Positions 44,266 to 56,934 of a DNA stretch of 64,000 nucleotides are shown one piece after another. The notes beneath the pieces are model-generated. The model saw only the letters and a list, made by a program, of their open reading frames with translations, searched no databases and had not been told where the DNA came from. Where the stretch lies: NCBI GenBank assembly GCA_026545765.1, contig CM048839.1, forward strand, positions 19,592,566 through 19,656,565. The letters run 5' to 3'. The position numbers and the translations under genes were made by a program. The stretch's first letter is position 1. The number at the start of each line of letters is the position of its first letter. This DNA comes from Plantago major (lineage: Eukaryota > Streptophyta > Magnoliopsida > Lamiales > Plantaginaceae).

Positions 44266-45092
44266 TGTTGGGGGATAAACCTCTCAACACCAACACTACC
44301 ACTGCAAGTAACCTAATCCAAGCTCCGCCTCCAACCTGAAGTCCGATGAGAGGGTTGTCCGAGAAAGAGCACCTGAAAGGACTAAGTGGGAGGGGGGTTA
44401 GAATGGGTTACCCAGATTGCCAAGGTCAATCCGGTAAGAGGCTTCACTCAAAGGAGAGGTGGAAGCTCTCAATGCAATAGTAATGGGAAAGGTATTATGT
44501 TCCAGAACACTTAGGGATTGTTGCTTAAGTATTGCTTACCTTAAGGTCTTGGACCTTGTGCTGTATTTATAGTTATCATATACTCATGAGGTAGCTCATA
44601 AGATGATGCCAAGTGTACGATCCAGATTTGGACACCAATGCCTTTTCGCCCACGGCCCATTAGTGAATGAGTCCAATACCGATAAGTGGGCTGGGAGGTA
44701 GTTTGGACCTTTTCCTCCGAGAGTATCGTTCACTTTGTTGGGTCCGTGTTAGTCCCTCAGATGCACACCGCTTGGTTGATCCGCCTTGGGTGACTCTGGA
44801 TGTCCGAGCCAAGAGTCTCACTAAGTATCTCACGGCTCATATACGTTTGGTCTTAGAGTAATGGTGGCGTCCGAGATTCTCTCGTACGGTCCGTTAGGCA
44901 TCTCTGTCGACATGGTCGTTTGAAGTCCTTTCCTAGCCATTTCGGACTAGTGGGGATGTAGTGACTTACAGATCTTGGTCGATTCACTTTATGACCATGT
45001 GAGGTCGGACCAAGATCTTGAATTGGCATTAGTTCGATGCTTGTGACACGCCTACTAAGACCTTTAATCTGACGTATATTAGTATCAACATA
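44266..45092 (-). repeat. 5' LTR of the gypsy element (827 bp)
   Basis: Pairs with 31435-32306. On the minus strand it runs from TGTTGATACTAATATACG to CCCCCAACA. Confidence 0.92.
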
Positions 45093-47410
45093 TATTTTCA
45101 AAAAAGATCAAAATAAATAACTGGATAAAATATAAAGTTGTAACCGATGTACCTTATGTTAGACCTCAACAAGAGATTCGATGAGCTAATAAGTTAAGCA
45201 TGCAGGACCAATTCAATTAATTTCTTCCACTCCGTTGAAAGCTGAAACAATAATGTTGAGAATTTTGTGAGGGGGAAAAGAGAAAAAGTGATCGAGGTCC
45301 AACAAATACAAATTCACCGACGTACTTACTCTCACAAGATTCACCTTTCCACAAAGGAAAAGTTGAAACAATCTGGAACATGTACTAACAACTCACAAGC
45401 CAACAACAGCAGACTTTTTCTTATCTTGTTTGTATTTTGCACTCACTCTCACTCATCTTTGATTTTGACGTGTAACATTTCCGTATTGTTTGAAAATGTG
45501 AAATATGGCTCATGGCTGGTTAATTTCCTTGGTTATAACAAATTCTAAAGTCAAGTGTAACTTCACTTTGCAAATTCTTCAAAAGGAAAAACTAAAGTTC
45601 CTTGTTTCTAATTTTCTATACTCCATTTCACATTACCAACCCAAAAACCGGGCCCAAAAACCTTTGTTTCTCCATGTTTGATTACTTGAGCTTCACAATG
45701 AACGACTGTCTGATGAGTAAAGTCAAGGACCATAATTAAGTGTTGGTTATATTTCTCTGTGTCTACGGTATGTATTGATGGTGGCCCTCGCACAAAAGAA
45801 ACCTACCCTGTCACACACGTCCGATACAAATTCAAATAATCTATGGCATGGTAATTGTCTTGTCTGGAATTTTGAAACTCGACGTATAATTTTCATGTGA
45901 CAAAATTATTTTCAATTTTCTCATAAGTGAAGTGGTAGGAGTGTGAGTATACCATATGTGCTATTGCTCGACACCCCTAGAGTCATCTTTTTTCTCCCAA
46001 CGATTTGCCCTGATTCTTCCATCGGTCACACGTCATATTCAAAATTAATCGAGATGTTCCTCCACATATAACTTTAAAAGTTTTTTGACCTTATGCCCCA
46101 TGCTATACATAAAATAGAGCATACATTAAAATAATGAATAGCTTGTACTCATAGTAAACTAGGAGTATACTTTTACAGTTTTACTAAAGCGAAACGCTAT
46201 AAATTTGCACTTTTGAAGTGAATACTTTATCAAATAATAGAATGTGTGAAATAAACAAGAATTGTATTGAGATTTTTTAAATAAAAAATGTTAGAATACA
46301 TTTAAAAAGTCCAACCATTGTTAGTGGAATAACTGTAAAAGAATGGCATTGGAGTTTTAGGGATATCTGATCGTGAATTGTAAGACATATTGACCGTCAA
46401 AATGGTCTATAGCCTCAGATGCTCTCATTTCAAGATATTTATGTATTAGGAACCCGTGCGAAAACTAAACAAATAATTCATCGTAATTGTAATCATATTA
46501 GATGTAATGTTAATATGAATTGTTGTTATAGTGGAATGAAAATTGAAGAACAATTGTTGATTGTTAATTTAAAAAATGCAATGTCGACACATAGATACAA
46601 GAACAAACCACGTGTGAACGGGTCCATGTGGATGATTGATACTTTGTTAGTACTATCATGTCAACACAAAAATACCTTCTTCCTTTCAATTTTTTTTGGC
46701 TTAAATTTGTTTTTAATTTCGATTCAGATTTGTACTGAAATTGTACTTTCAATGCTGCACATGATCATAGACAAATAAATCATAATATACTCCCGTATTT
46801 ACTATAGTTTTCATCTTTCGAATTAAATCACATAGGACTTGATCATTTCAAAGGAGTGTGCATACTATCATAATCTTCGAAATCTACACTCTCATAATCA
46901 TATTTTGGGTCATTCAAACATCATTACTTAAAAATTGAACTATCTTTTTCAGATAGCCAAGTCATAATTAATTTTAACTATAACAACATTGACTCCTTTA
47001 CAAATGCTTAGTGAGGTGTACAATAATAAGTCCTACAAAGAATTGAATAAGATGCCAAAAGTTTAGATTTGAACAATATAGGATCAAGAATACAATAAAC
47101 ATTTATTGTAGATCATGTGATGCCATTAAACAATTTTATATGCGTTGAAAATGAAGCCTCTAAATCTGCACAAACAGAAGTTGATCAAATCTTCATGATC
47201 ATCCATATGGGACTTGCATAATTTATATATAGAGGCATCGAAGTCAATATCTACACTGGAGTGGTATTAAATTTCACCACCATATTCTTAACTCAAAATT
47301 TACAAAGGATTTTGACGCAAAATGTTTGACTACATTATAGGCTATAAGTACCTCGTGGTCCACATCCCTTTTGGAATAAATTTTCTATTCAAACTTTAGA
47401 TTAGTCTTTG
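45093..47410. other. AT-rich intergenic region right of the gypsy element
   Basis: No supported coding frame. The frame at 46419-46778 (119 aa) has no recognisable motif and no splice or promoter context. No clear repeat was seen. Confidence 0.5.
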
Positions 47411-48345
47411 GGATAAATTAATTTTTGGTACCTTAAATTGTGAGATTATCGCTTTGATGCATTTTAAGTTGATCATTCAATTTTGATGCTTAAACAGATA
47501 TATCGTCCAATTTTGAGATTCGTCAAACTTACGTAACCGTTAACTTTGACCGAATTAGTAAGAATTAGCGCGAATTAGTCGATTTTCCGTCAAGTCGGCG
47601 CTTGAACTGCACACGCTCCTGATAAAATATTAATAAATTTTAATTAAAAAATTATTAATATTCTATTAATAGTAATATTTTTTTATTAATATTATTCAAT
47701 TTTACATTGATCATGAAATTTTTTTATTAATATTAGTCGATTTTCCATTGATGAATTAATTTTTTAATTAAAATTTATTAATATTAATTTTTTTATATTA
47801 GTTGATTTTCATTGATGATGAATTAACTTTTTATTAAAATTTATTAATATTATTAATTTTTTATCAATATTGATTTTCCATTGTTCATGATTTAATTTTT
47901 TTTAATTAAAATTTATTAAAATTAATATTTTTTATTTATATTAGTCGATTTTTCATTGATCATGAATTAATTTTTTTATATTAATCGATTTTCCATTAAT
48001 TATGAATTATTTTTTAAAAAAATTATAATTTTTTATTAATATTAGTCGATTTTATTGATCATGAATTATTTTTTAATTAAAATTTATTAATATTTTATTA
48101 GGAGCGCGTTTAATTCAATATTTTATTAGGAGCGCGTTTAATTCACGCGCTGACTTGACGGAAAATTAACTAATTCACGTTAATTCTTACTAATTCGATC
48201 AAAGTTAACGGTTCCGTTAAATTTGACTAACGGAGTACTAAAATTGAACGAATACGCAACTTGAATAAATTGGATCACAACTTAATGCATCAAAACGATA
48301 ATCGCTATAACTTGCATAAAAAATGAATTTTTCCCCTAGTCTCTT
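47411..48345. mobile_element. Non-autonomous element with long terminal inverted repeats (~220 bp)
   Basis: The left arm (about 47411-47643) and the right arm (about 48105-48340, inverted) share GTTAACTTTGA.CGAATTAG and TTTTCCGTCAAGTC, as well as CGCTCCT.ATAAAATATTAA. The interior is very AT-rich and consists of degenerate copies of a unit with gtcgattttccattgatcat and ttaattaaaatttattaata. A 28-bp block (aatattttattaggagcgcg...) is duplicated at 48089-48144. There are no coding frames. Long TIRs with an AT-rich core fit a MULE-type or foldback MITE; the target duplication was not resolved. Confidence 0.65.
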
Positions 48346-49566
48346 GTCTCTATTTATGAAAAAAAAAATTAAAAAACTTAGAGATTATGTAAGTTAAGTC
48401 TAATTCTCATTATTACTGAAACATATACATCCATAAAAGTTGTAGAGCCATCTCGACCCAATTGGGAGTTTGACACTAAACATACCAAACGTGAGGGAAA
48501 TGCTTGTCCAACCTGTTTGGCCAAGATGGGACATGAAGTTGATGTTGTGGAAGTAACTCACTCCATTTCCTATTCCATGTTTAATTAATACCGTAGCGAA
48601 CAATAGTTGTTTATAAATTAAACTCAAGATTGAGAAGGGAAAAGAAAATATAAATTAAACTACAAATTCAAACTAAAATATTATTAAAACCAAACAAACT
48701 TATCACTAGTACTAACCCGTGGCGGTGCCACAGTATAGTTTACTTTAAATAATAATTAAAAATGTGAGGATAAAATAAATTAATCCATACAATAAGATAA
48801 TCAAATTAAATTCCTTGCAAACAACGTTAGCCGTGGTGTATGTGTGTAGTCCTTCGTCCAATACTATATCACTATGTCTTTGTTTATGGTAACTATGGAA
48901 AATGTAAAATACGACTCATCATGACGTATATGATTTGAAAGGGTAGGACTCAACCCGAACACGTTCAGGACCCGACGGTTGACAACATATAGTAGTATAT
49001 TATATTGAGTCCTCTACACGTACCTAACACGTTAATTAATAACTTATACTCCAATCTGAACCAAAATAAAATACAAAAGTGTATAACGCAGTTAACATGG
49101 TTGGTTCCCAACAACCCCTGGAGTGGTATGTGCTCCTCCCACCACAAAAAAAAAAAAAAAAAAAAAAGTATTCTACAAACATAATTTCAATTATTGTGGT
49201 GGTTTTTTAGGCAACCATCCCCAACATATCCCCCCTCCTCCCCGGACTTTTTACTAACTTAACCATAAAATGTTGCAGTTCGGGTAATGTCACAAAGGTT
49301 TGGAAAGGGTTCGAGTATATGCCCGATCCGGACATGAACATCATTATTTTAAAGGGGTTTGAATTCAGGTTGGATAGAACCCGACATGTTTAAAAGTAAA
49401 ATGACGGAATACCAGTGCAGAGTGTTTCTGACTCTTGTTAATTGTCATAACTTAAACATGTATAGAAAAACGTATGCGCTGGAATATATAATAGGTGCAA
49501 AATATGGTGTTAAATTTAATATCATATTGTCTAAGAATTTTTCTAACTAAGATTTGATGGTAAACG

Positions 49567-49990
49567 CACTACAACAAACGTGAGATTTAATGACCAACAA
49601 AAGTGTTATTAATTGTTATTTTGGGTGACATATTAAACTTCAATGACATTTTCTATGAAGTGTCACTTCAAGAAGGATGGCTAATTTTATAATGTCACTA
49701 ATCTATTGTACAAATGGCATCTTATTCAATGCCACATTAGCTATTTCAACCAACACTTTCAAGTGTTACTGTAATAGTTATTAATTACCATTGAAAGTGT
49801 CACTGCAGATAGTATTCATTTCATTTATAAATGTTACTGCATCTCAATATCATTACACTTGAAAGTGTTACTTCCCATCAATAGGTGACACTTTAAAGAG
49901 TCATATTTTGAATATTTACAAAACATTTGAATTGTTATGGTAGAATTGTATTGGTGACATTTCACAGTGATACACTATTTTTAAAATGCA
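49567..49990. mobile_element. Remnant with a CACTA-type terminus
   Basis: CACTACAACAAA at 49567-49578 is the canonical plant CACTA (En/Spm) terminal sequence. It is followed by sub-terminal, alternately oriented words such as gtgtcact, agtgttact and aatgacat through about 49990. No opposite terminus ending TAGTG with matching sequence was found, so this is probably a truncated or internally deleted copy. Confidence 0.5.
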
Positions 49991-51180
49991 AAGTGCAAAT
50001 CCCTTAAATCAAAGTTCACTCATGTTAAACTATACAATAATGTATGAGTTTAATTCTTGTGAGCTTGGATTAGCTTAGTATTGTCCTTAGAGTATATAAT
50101 TCACTTCATCAGCATCTATCTATTATATCGAAATGTTTTAATTTTGTAGGAGATGTACACTCAAACTTATTCTCATGATAACTATGACTTGAATAAGTAT
50201 ATTATTTAGTATTTTTCTACTTTTATTCTTGGACCATCTTCCTCATTTGGAGAAACACCAATTGAAACGTAAAAAAATAAATCGGAAAAAAAAAATACGA
50301 CAAATTGAATTTTCTTTATTAATACAAACAGATAATCAATGTCAGATAATCAATATCGGGCATGAAGATGGAGATAAAATGAGTAAATGATTTGTATATA
50401 GGTAGGTTTAATATTGTAAATGGATAATTATTATTATGATTATTAGTATTCAAAATTTACATTTTAGGTCGTAAACATTTGATTGTAAAAAACATTTTAG
50501 TAGACTTGTGCCAATCAAACTTTATAAATTCATTTGACCAATGGTTGAATCGGAGTTCCTAGCTAATTGTACGGTTGATTAATCAAGTAAAATTTTTTAA
50601 TTTTCCTTGTTTTTTTAATATATAAAAAATCATTATGGAATAATGTAGTAGTATATAGTGTTGTCATATTTTCTTTTTAATAGTGAGGGATCTCTATAAA
50701 GATTTAAATTATAGCTAAAGCTCATATACATCATTAACTTACTCACTTGTATTATACTACTACTAATTCGCAAGGTACTTTAGGCACATTTTGTCAATGA
50801 TAACAATTACTTGGCTAATCTACGTGATGGTGAAGAACGAACACGTGCTCAAGGTTACTCTTACTTATCCCACTCGTGTAGTGTAAACTTTGACTCTGCA
50901 TTTTTCCGCATCAACATCTCTGCCATTTAAGAATCACAAATAAAGGGTATTCCTTCCGCATCCAAGTTAAATATGTCCCGAATAATATTGTGCAACTACT
51001 CCAACCTCATCTGATGGAGCTTATTGTCAAAAATAGAAGTATCAAATTTATATTGATCCCATATCAAATAAAAAAAAAAAAAAAACAACTCTAGAAGAAT
51101 ATTTAAGTGCACCATTACAGTAGATAGTATCGTTGTTAGCCAACTTTATGAAAACATGCGAGTGATAAATTCGAAAAGAT

Positions 51181-52290
51181 TTAGATGAATTCGTCTTGGC
51201 ACGGTGAATTTAAATATATGTTTAAAATATTTTTTGGATTTTTCTATATAAATTTATATGAGATTTAATAAAAATATATATGCAGCCAATATACAAAAAA
51301 TAAACAGTGAAAGATATACTGGCTGAAAATGAAACTAACTCCACAAAATTCTTCGCCATTTACGTTTAATAATAAATAGAAATGGGGGGACAAAATAAAT
51401 TAATCGAGGCAACCCCTGGGGTGGTATGTGCTCCCCACATAACGATTTTGGTGTGAATAATACAAATCTACCAAACCAACATCATCATAAGAATAGCCAA
51501 CTGATAATTAATTTATGTGCTAAAATGTTAGCCTCTCGTTTAACCAGTTGGCAAAACTTAATTCTATCAAATACCTGAATTTCTTTGAAAAGTGAAACAA
51601 AAGGGTAAAGCTAAAATTTATCAGTTTAAGATATTTAATCACAAATAACAATCACTTTCAATTACTACATGTTGCCACTCAAAATCTTGAACAAATTTAG
51701 TTTTAAATTTGGCTGGCCAACCTTCCGCATTTTCTACAACCTAGACATAAAATTTTGTCACCAAGCAATAACATTTACTTCATGATCTCTAGCAACAACA
51801 CTAATACGTTCCCCTATTCGCCTATGCTCAACCGTATCAAAATTTTACATAGGATGGCTGGAATTTGAATGAATCTGGTGGGATTTAGCCCATCAGCTTT
51901 ATATTATCTTATTTAATAAATTTATATTTTTATTTTAGTGAATAAAATAATTTATTTAATTAATAATAATAATCTAGATTGGTGTATATAGATTCGTCTT
52001 GTCACGGTGAATTCAAATATATGTTCAAAGTATTTTTCGGAGTTTTGTAGATAAAAATTTATATGACATTCAATAAAAACTATATACGCAGCCGACATAC
52101 CAAAAATAAATTATATTCAAGACTGGTGTATGTGGATTCGCCTTGTCACGACGAATTCAAATATATGTTCAAAATATTTTTCGAATTTTTGTAGATAAAG
52201 TTATATGAGATTGAATAAAAACTATATATACAGTCAACATACCAAAAATAAAAGTGAAATATATACTAGCTAAAATACAATTAATTCCAC
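51181..52290. repeat. Three dispersed/tandem copies of a ~144-bp repeat
   Basis: Copies carry gattcgtcttgtcacggtga, aaatatatgttcaaaatatt and ataaaaactatatacgcag. They begin at about 51186, 51991 and 52135. The last two are in direct tandem (period 144). The first is about 800 bp away and more diverged. Confidence 0.75.
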
Positions 52291-52617
52291 GAAATTCCAC
52301 ATAAGACTGAATGAATATGGTGAGATTTAGCTCCATATAGTTTACATAATATATGGATGGATGGATGGATTGATTGAGTATGGAACAAAATTTATATACT
52401 CATTTTACATGATACTTCAACTATTGAGCCCATTCAGAAATTACTTAACTAAACATTTACTACCATCGAAAATATGAGGTCCTATTATAAGATTGACCAA
52501 GTAGAGAAAAATAAAGAGAAGTAAAAGCAAAATTTAAATGGATGGTCGCATAAAGTTAAAATAGTTCATAAGGACAAAACAAGAAAGGCCCCCACTTCTG
52601 ACATAGACTCAATTTTC

Positions 52618-53146
52618 TTGTGCGGCTTTATCTCTCTCTTTCTCTCTTTCTTTGCTGCAGATCAAACAACACACAAAAGAAAAGTAGAAAAAACTCATCA
52701 AAACAATCATAAATTAGTACTTCTGCTTCTACGCGGTGAGGAATCAAGAGAACGAGCTTCATTCAACTCAAATCCCACTCTGCTTTGTACTTTCAATTCC
52801 TTTCTTTTATTACACTCACACACTGTCCCTATCCCTTTTCTCGATTTTAATTTCCAAGTGGGTTTTTATTCTGCTTTTACATACCCAATGATCTGCTGCA
52901 TATTGGGATCATCTGAGAAAAAAGATTGAGTTTTTAACTCCAGTGATCTCAGTGCAGAGTACACGACATCATGTGTTGTTTGAATTCTTTCGGTAAAGCT
53001 CGTTTTTGTTGTAGTTTGGTAGCTGAGGGTGTTTTTTATGTGGGATTTGCTTGAAGTGAGTGGGCAAGTGATAAAGATTTGATCTTGGTACTAGTTTTAA
53101 TAGATGCCAGTGGTTTTTCTAGATACTTAGTTTGTAGATTGAGAAA
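52618..53146 (+). other. Probable 5' leader of the kinase gene
   Basis: A CT-rich stretch (tctctctctttctctctttc at about 52630) and a GC-richer transcript-like region precede the ATG at 53147. The 103-codon frame here is not conserved with anything I recognise. CT-rich leaders are common just after plant transcription start sites. Confidence 0.4.
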
Positions 53147-56100
53147 ATGGGATCTTCTGGAAATGGTTTTTACTCGGCAGAAGCTGAGTTGAGTTTGGAC
53201 CCGAAATGGTTAGTTGATCCAAAGCTTCTTTTTGTTGGGCCTAAGATTGGAGAAGGAGCTCATGCTAAGGTCTATGAGGGCAAGTAAGTTTGCCTTCTAG
53301 TTATTCTCTCTGAATCTTGGATGTTTTGATCTGTCTTGGTTTATTTCCAGCATTGTTTTTTTTTACTTGACAACGTTAAGGAATTTTCAATGCCCTTATG
53401 ACTAGATGCAGCAACTGTTGTTTGTGTATGAATCTTGATTTGTGAAGTGGAATGTTCAATAATGCTGAGAATTAGGACTTATAAATAGAGCAGAATAACC
53501 TTGAGGAATAGAATGGTCTCTTTATCTTACTTTCATTGTTTTTAATTAGTGATTTGGGAAGAAGTTGAGACTGGAGGTTAAGATGAAGGCATTGGGTTAT
53601 TGCTGTATTTGCTGATCTAACATATAAGTTGACTAGATTTTTAATTTTTTTTGTTTACTTATTTGCTATCTTGCAGGTATAAAAACCTGAATGTGGCTAT
53701 CAAGATTGTCCATAAAGGTGAGACGCCAGACGAGATTGCTAAGAGAGAGGACAGATTTGTTAGAGAAGTTGCAATGCTATCGAAAGTCCAACACAAGAAT
53801 CTAGTCAAGGTAGTCGATTTATTTCTGGAACTTATGAGTGTATAAATGCACATGTCTTCTCCCGTGAAATGCAACCTTAAACTTAAGGGGAAAAGAAACT
53901 ATGCGATGTGACTTGTAATAGTCTTTTGTGCTTGTTTCAAGTGTATGTATGGAGGCCGATATCGAATTAAATTATTGCACCATGTCGTGTGGACGTTCAA
54001 TGCTTAATTCTAGTTTTTGACAGTTTATTGGAGCTTGCAAGGAACCTGTCATGGTAATAGTGACTGAGCTTCTACTTGGTGGGACATTGCGGAAGTACTT
54101 GTTAAACTTGAGGCCGAGGTGCTTGGATATGCGTGTGGCTATCGGATTTGCACTTGACATAGCTCGTGCAATGGAATGTTTGCACTCCCATGGGATCATA
54201 CATCGTGACCTAAAGCCAGGTAGAAGGGTTCATTGCTTTTCTGGAATCTTTGTACTTGCGATCATACCAAATTGGTACTTTGCAGTGACATCTGAGTCAT
54301 GATTGTTAGCATGTTAGCCATTAGTGCATTGAATTATTGTCGGTTACTGAGTTGATACGTGATTGTCTGCCACGTATCAGCTAAAAAACAAATGCAATCA
54401 GTATATTCTCAGGGAATGTGTACTGGATGTTTGTACTGGCTAGAATTTTATTTTAAAAGTGCTGAAATGTGGATAAAAAGCAATAGAAATTACTTATTTA
54501 AAGAATCTGTGGGCAGTTTTAAAAACTAGAGAAGCCAACCTGTAAATTCATAAAATTGAACTTTACTGATTTTAGGCGCAAAGCTTTAATTATATAAGTG
54601 GTAGGCTGGCAGCAACATGCACTGTGGTCGCCCGAATTATTGGTCCCTTAGGAGTTTCACTAGTTATAATCCGAGTTGGAAATATGTTCTGAATTAATGT
54701 TTTTATGCACAAATAAACTTGTTCTGTTTGCTGAAATCTGCAGTAGAGATAATTATCTGTAATTAATACCCCATCACTTCTATTATGTTCTCTATCAGAT
54801 CTTTATTAATGTTTCCGATATTTTCTTTATCATCCAGAAAACTTGCTCTTGACGGCAGACTATAAAACTGTAAAACTTGCTGATTTTGGGTTGGCAAGAG
54901 AAGAAACTTTGACTGAGATGATGACTGCTGAGACTGGAACCTACCGATGGATGGCTCCTGAGGTACTTATTTTCAGATTCTCACCCCTCGTTTCCATTGT
55001 TTTGATTTGTTTCATTTGGTTTACACCATTCACAGAGTCCCCTAATATATCTTCCTTATTATCGCTGCAGCTCTATAGTACTGTCACACTTAGACATGGT
55101 GAGAAGAAGCATTATAATCACAAAGTGGATGCTTACAGTTTTGCCATTGTGCTCTGGGAACTCATACTCAATAAGTTACCGTTCGAAGGCATGTCCAATC
55201 TGCAGGCTGCCTATGCTGCTGCTTTCAAAGTAAGCTTTCTTTTTTAATCTTAACACAACAGTTTCTCCTGAATATTGAATGCTGTAGTGTACCTAACGTT
55301 TTGGCCTGGTTTTCAGGCCAACGGATCTGGGGTGACTTTAAATGTTTGTCCGTTCATGTTAGATGTGTTGATAGTGCTTGAAAACATGTAGCTTCTGCAT
55401 AGTTTATTCTACTTGTATTCATAATTGAGTTTTTATATGATCAGGAGAAAGTGCACCCACCATAAATACCCATGTGATTTGGTTAATAGGCAGACAAGCT
55501 GGAAATTGGCAAAAGGCAACAGTTTGGATTTGGAAAGGTGCAAAATTCCCTGCTGGCAGGGTGTGTGTGTTGCGTAACTAATATAAATGGATTAATTCTA
55601 CCTAAGCTTTTCAATGAGACAAAATTCTTTCATAGTTTCATGTATCAGACCATTAGCAGCGGTCATGCCCCAAAAATCCTGTGAGCAGAATCCTGAAATC
55701 TGTACTGCAGTGGGTCATGCCCCAAATTTAGTCAACAATTTTTTTTTTAATTTTTACATATTTAACGTATTAAACATATTATAAGAGTATTTAGAAGTTG
55801 AAATTAGTGAAATGGCGAATTTAGAGAGCGTTTTGAGTTTAAGAATAGAAGAAAAGAAAAAGTTGAGGTGTGGTGAAATGAGTGAAGATTGGTGCCAATT
55901 TATAGATCTTGAAAAAATATAGCTGTTGGTATATTTTTTTTTTATTATTATATATTTAATTTTTTATAATTTTTTTAAACTAAAAAAGTTTTTAAAAAAA
56001 GTAAAAACAATTGGGCCAGCTTATGACCATCAGCCCAGCCCCAATGGTAAGCAAATTCAGCGGTCCCTCGGCTGAATTTGCATTCAGCTGAGAAACCGTT

Positions 56101-56934
56101 GTTCATAGGGGCTGCTATAGGTGCAGCCCCTATGAACGGTTTTCCCCATGGGGCACGGTGGGGCTATGAGTGGGAGTGGCCTCAGAGACTTTGTTCATGC
56201 CCAGATCATTGGTTCGGATCCCTGAGATGGAACCCCTGGTCAAGTTTTCTACCTGGGCCCCCAAAGAGGTTGTAATGAGCCGCGAGTGATAGATGGGTGT
56301 TTTAGTGTTTATGGGAAGTAATTCAAATGGATTAGTGCTGAAAATTCTTTTAGGTTGGCAGGAAAACACCAGGGGCCTTTTCGAGCAAAGAAAAGGTTAG
56401 GTGCACCTATAATGTGTAAACACATGGGGAATCCTTGCTCATTTCCAAAACTGCATTATACTATTGTGCAATTAACTCCGCTGTTCTTTCTGCAGTTACA
56501 CGAACAGGAATAACCTCTAGTTATCGTGTTTTGCTTCACTTGTCGTGGTCATACACTGATAGTTCAGTTTTCAGTATCAGATCAATATTTTGCCTATTAA
56601 CTTGTACTTATCCTTCCAGAATGCAAGGCCAAGTGCTGATGAGCTTCCTGAAGATTTAGGGGTAATAGTGACTTCATGTTGGAGAGAGGACCCTAATGCC
56701 CGTCCCAACTTCAGTCAGATAACACAAATGCTTCTCCATTACCTCTCAAGAATCTCAAAGCCCGAACCAGCTGTACCACCGAGAATGTTCTCTTCTGAAA
56801 ATGCAGTCTTTCCACCAGAATCGCCAGGCACCAGTTCATTGATGGCCAAGAGGGACGATACTAATGACATGCCAAAAACATCGACAGAAAGTAGCACCGG
56901 AGGGGTTTTCTTCTGCTTTCACCAGTGCTTTTGA
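53147..56934 (+). CDS. Raf-like (ATN1-type) Ser/Thr/Tyr protein kinase
   Basis: Six exons: 53147-53283, 53677-53809, 54024-54219, 54838-54962, 55071-55229, 56620-56934. They sum to 1065 nt, 354 aa, in phase with GT-AG introns. Kinase motifs are all present: glycine loop [12 protein letters not shown] (34-45), VAIK with Lys55, alpha-C Glu76, HRDLKPEN (150-157), DFG (171-173) and APE (195-197). The [20 protein letters not shown] start, the [20 protein letters not shown] stretch and the KPFFCF-like cysteine/phenylalanine-rich end (FFCFHQCF) place it with the plant ATN1/Raf-like MAPKKK family, single-domain cytosolic kinases. It begins MGSSG, so N-myristoylation at Gly2 is possible. The downstream substrate is unknown. 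Intron 5 (1.39 kb) contains repeat insertions. Confidence 0.95.
56101..56137. repeat. Perfect 15-bp inverted repeat in kinase intron 5
   Basis: GTTCATAGGGGCTGC (56101-56115) and GCAGCCCCTATGAAC (56123-56137) are exact reverse complements separated by 7 bp. Confidence 0.9.
56138..56330 (+). mobile_element. Possible tRNA-derived SINE in kinase intron 5
   Basis: GGTTCGGATCC (56211-56221) is close to the Pol III B-box consensus GGTTCGANTCC. TGGCCTCAGAG about 35 bp upstream resembles an A-box. The spacing and the GC-rich composition against an AT-rich intron suggest a SINE. No target duplication or poly-T/A tail was confirmed. Confidence 0.4.

Larger units (their letters stand above)
31435..45092 (-). 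mobile_element. Ty3/gypsy LTR retrotransposon, Tat lineage, 13.7 kb, with extra antisense genes
   Basis: LTRs lie at 31435-32306 and 44266-45092. Read on the minus strand they start TGTTGATACGG or TGTTGATACTAA and end CCCCCAACA. Because gag-pol is on the minus strand, the copy at 44266-45092 is the 5' LTR. The order is PBS, gag, (protease region), RT-RNase H, a second archaeal-type RNase H, integrase, then about 6.1 kb containing plus-strand genes, then the polypurine tract and 3' LTR. A second RNase H between the RT/RNase H and integrase defines the Tat lineage. The 5-bp flanks are gatat and tatat, one mismatch apart. Pol is broken by frameshifts and stops. Confidence 0.93.
48346..52617. other. 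AT-rich intergenic region with several repeat remnants
   Basis: No supported gene. It contains the CACTA-type end, the dispersed 144-bp repeat, a poly-A run at 49147-49167, and two copies of acccctgg.gtggtatgtgct (near 49115 and 51413). Confidence 0.5.

Noticed and set aside
46419..46778. 119-aa frame in intergenic DNA
   Set aside because: AT-rich, no motif, no neighbouring exon or promoter evidence.
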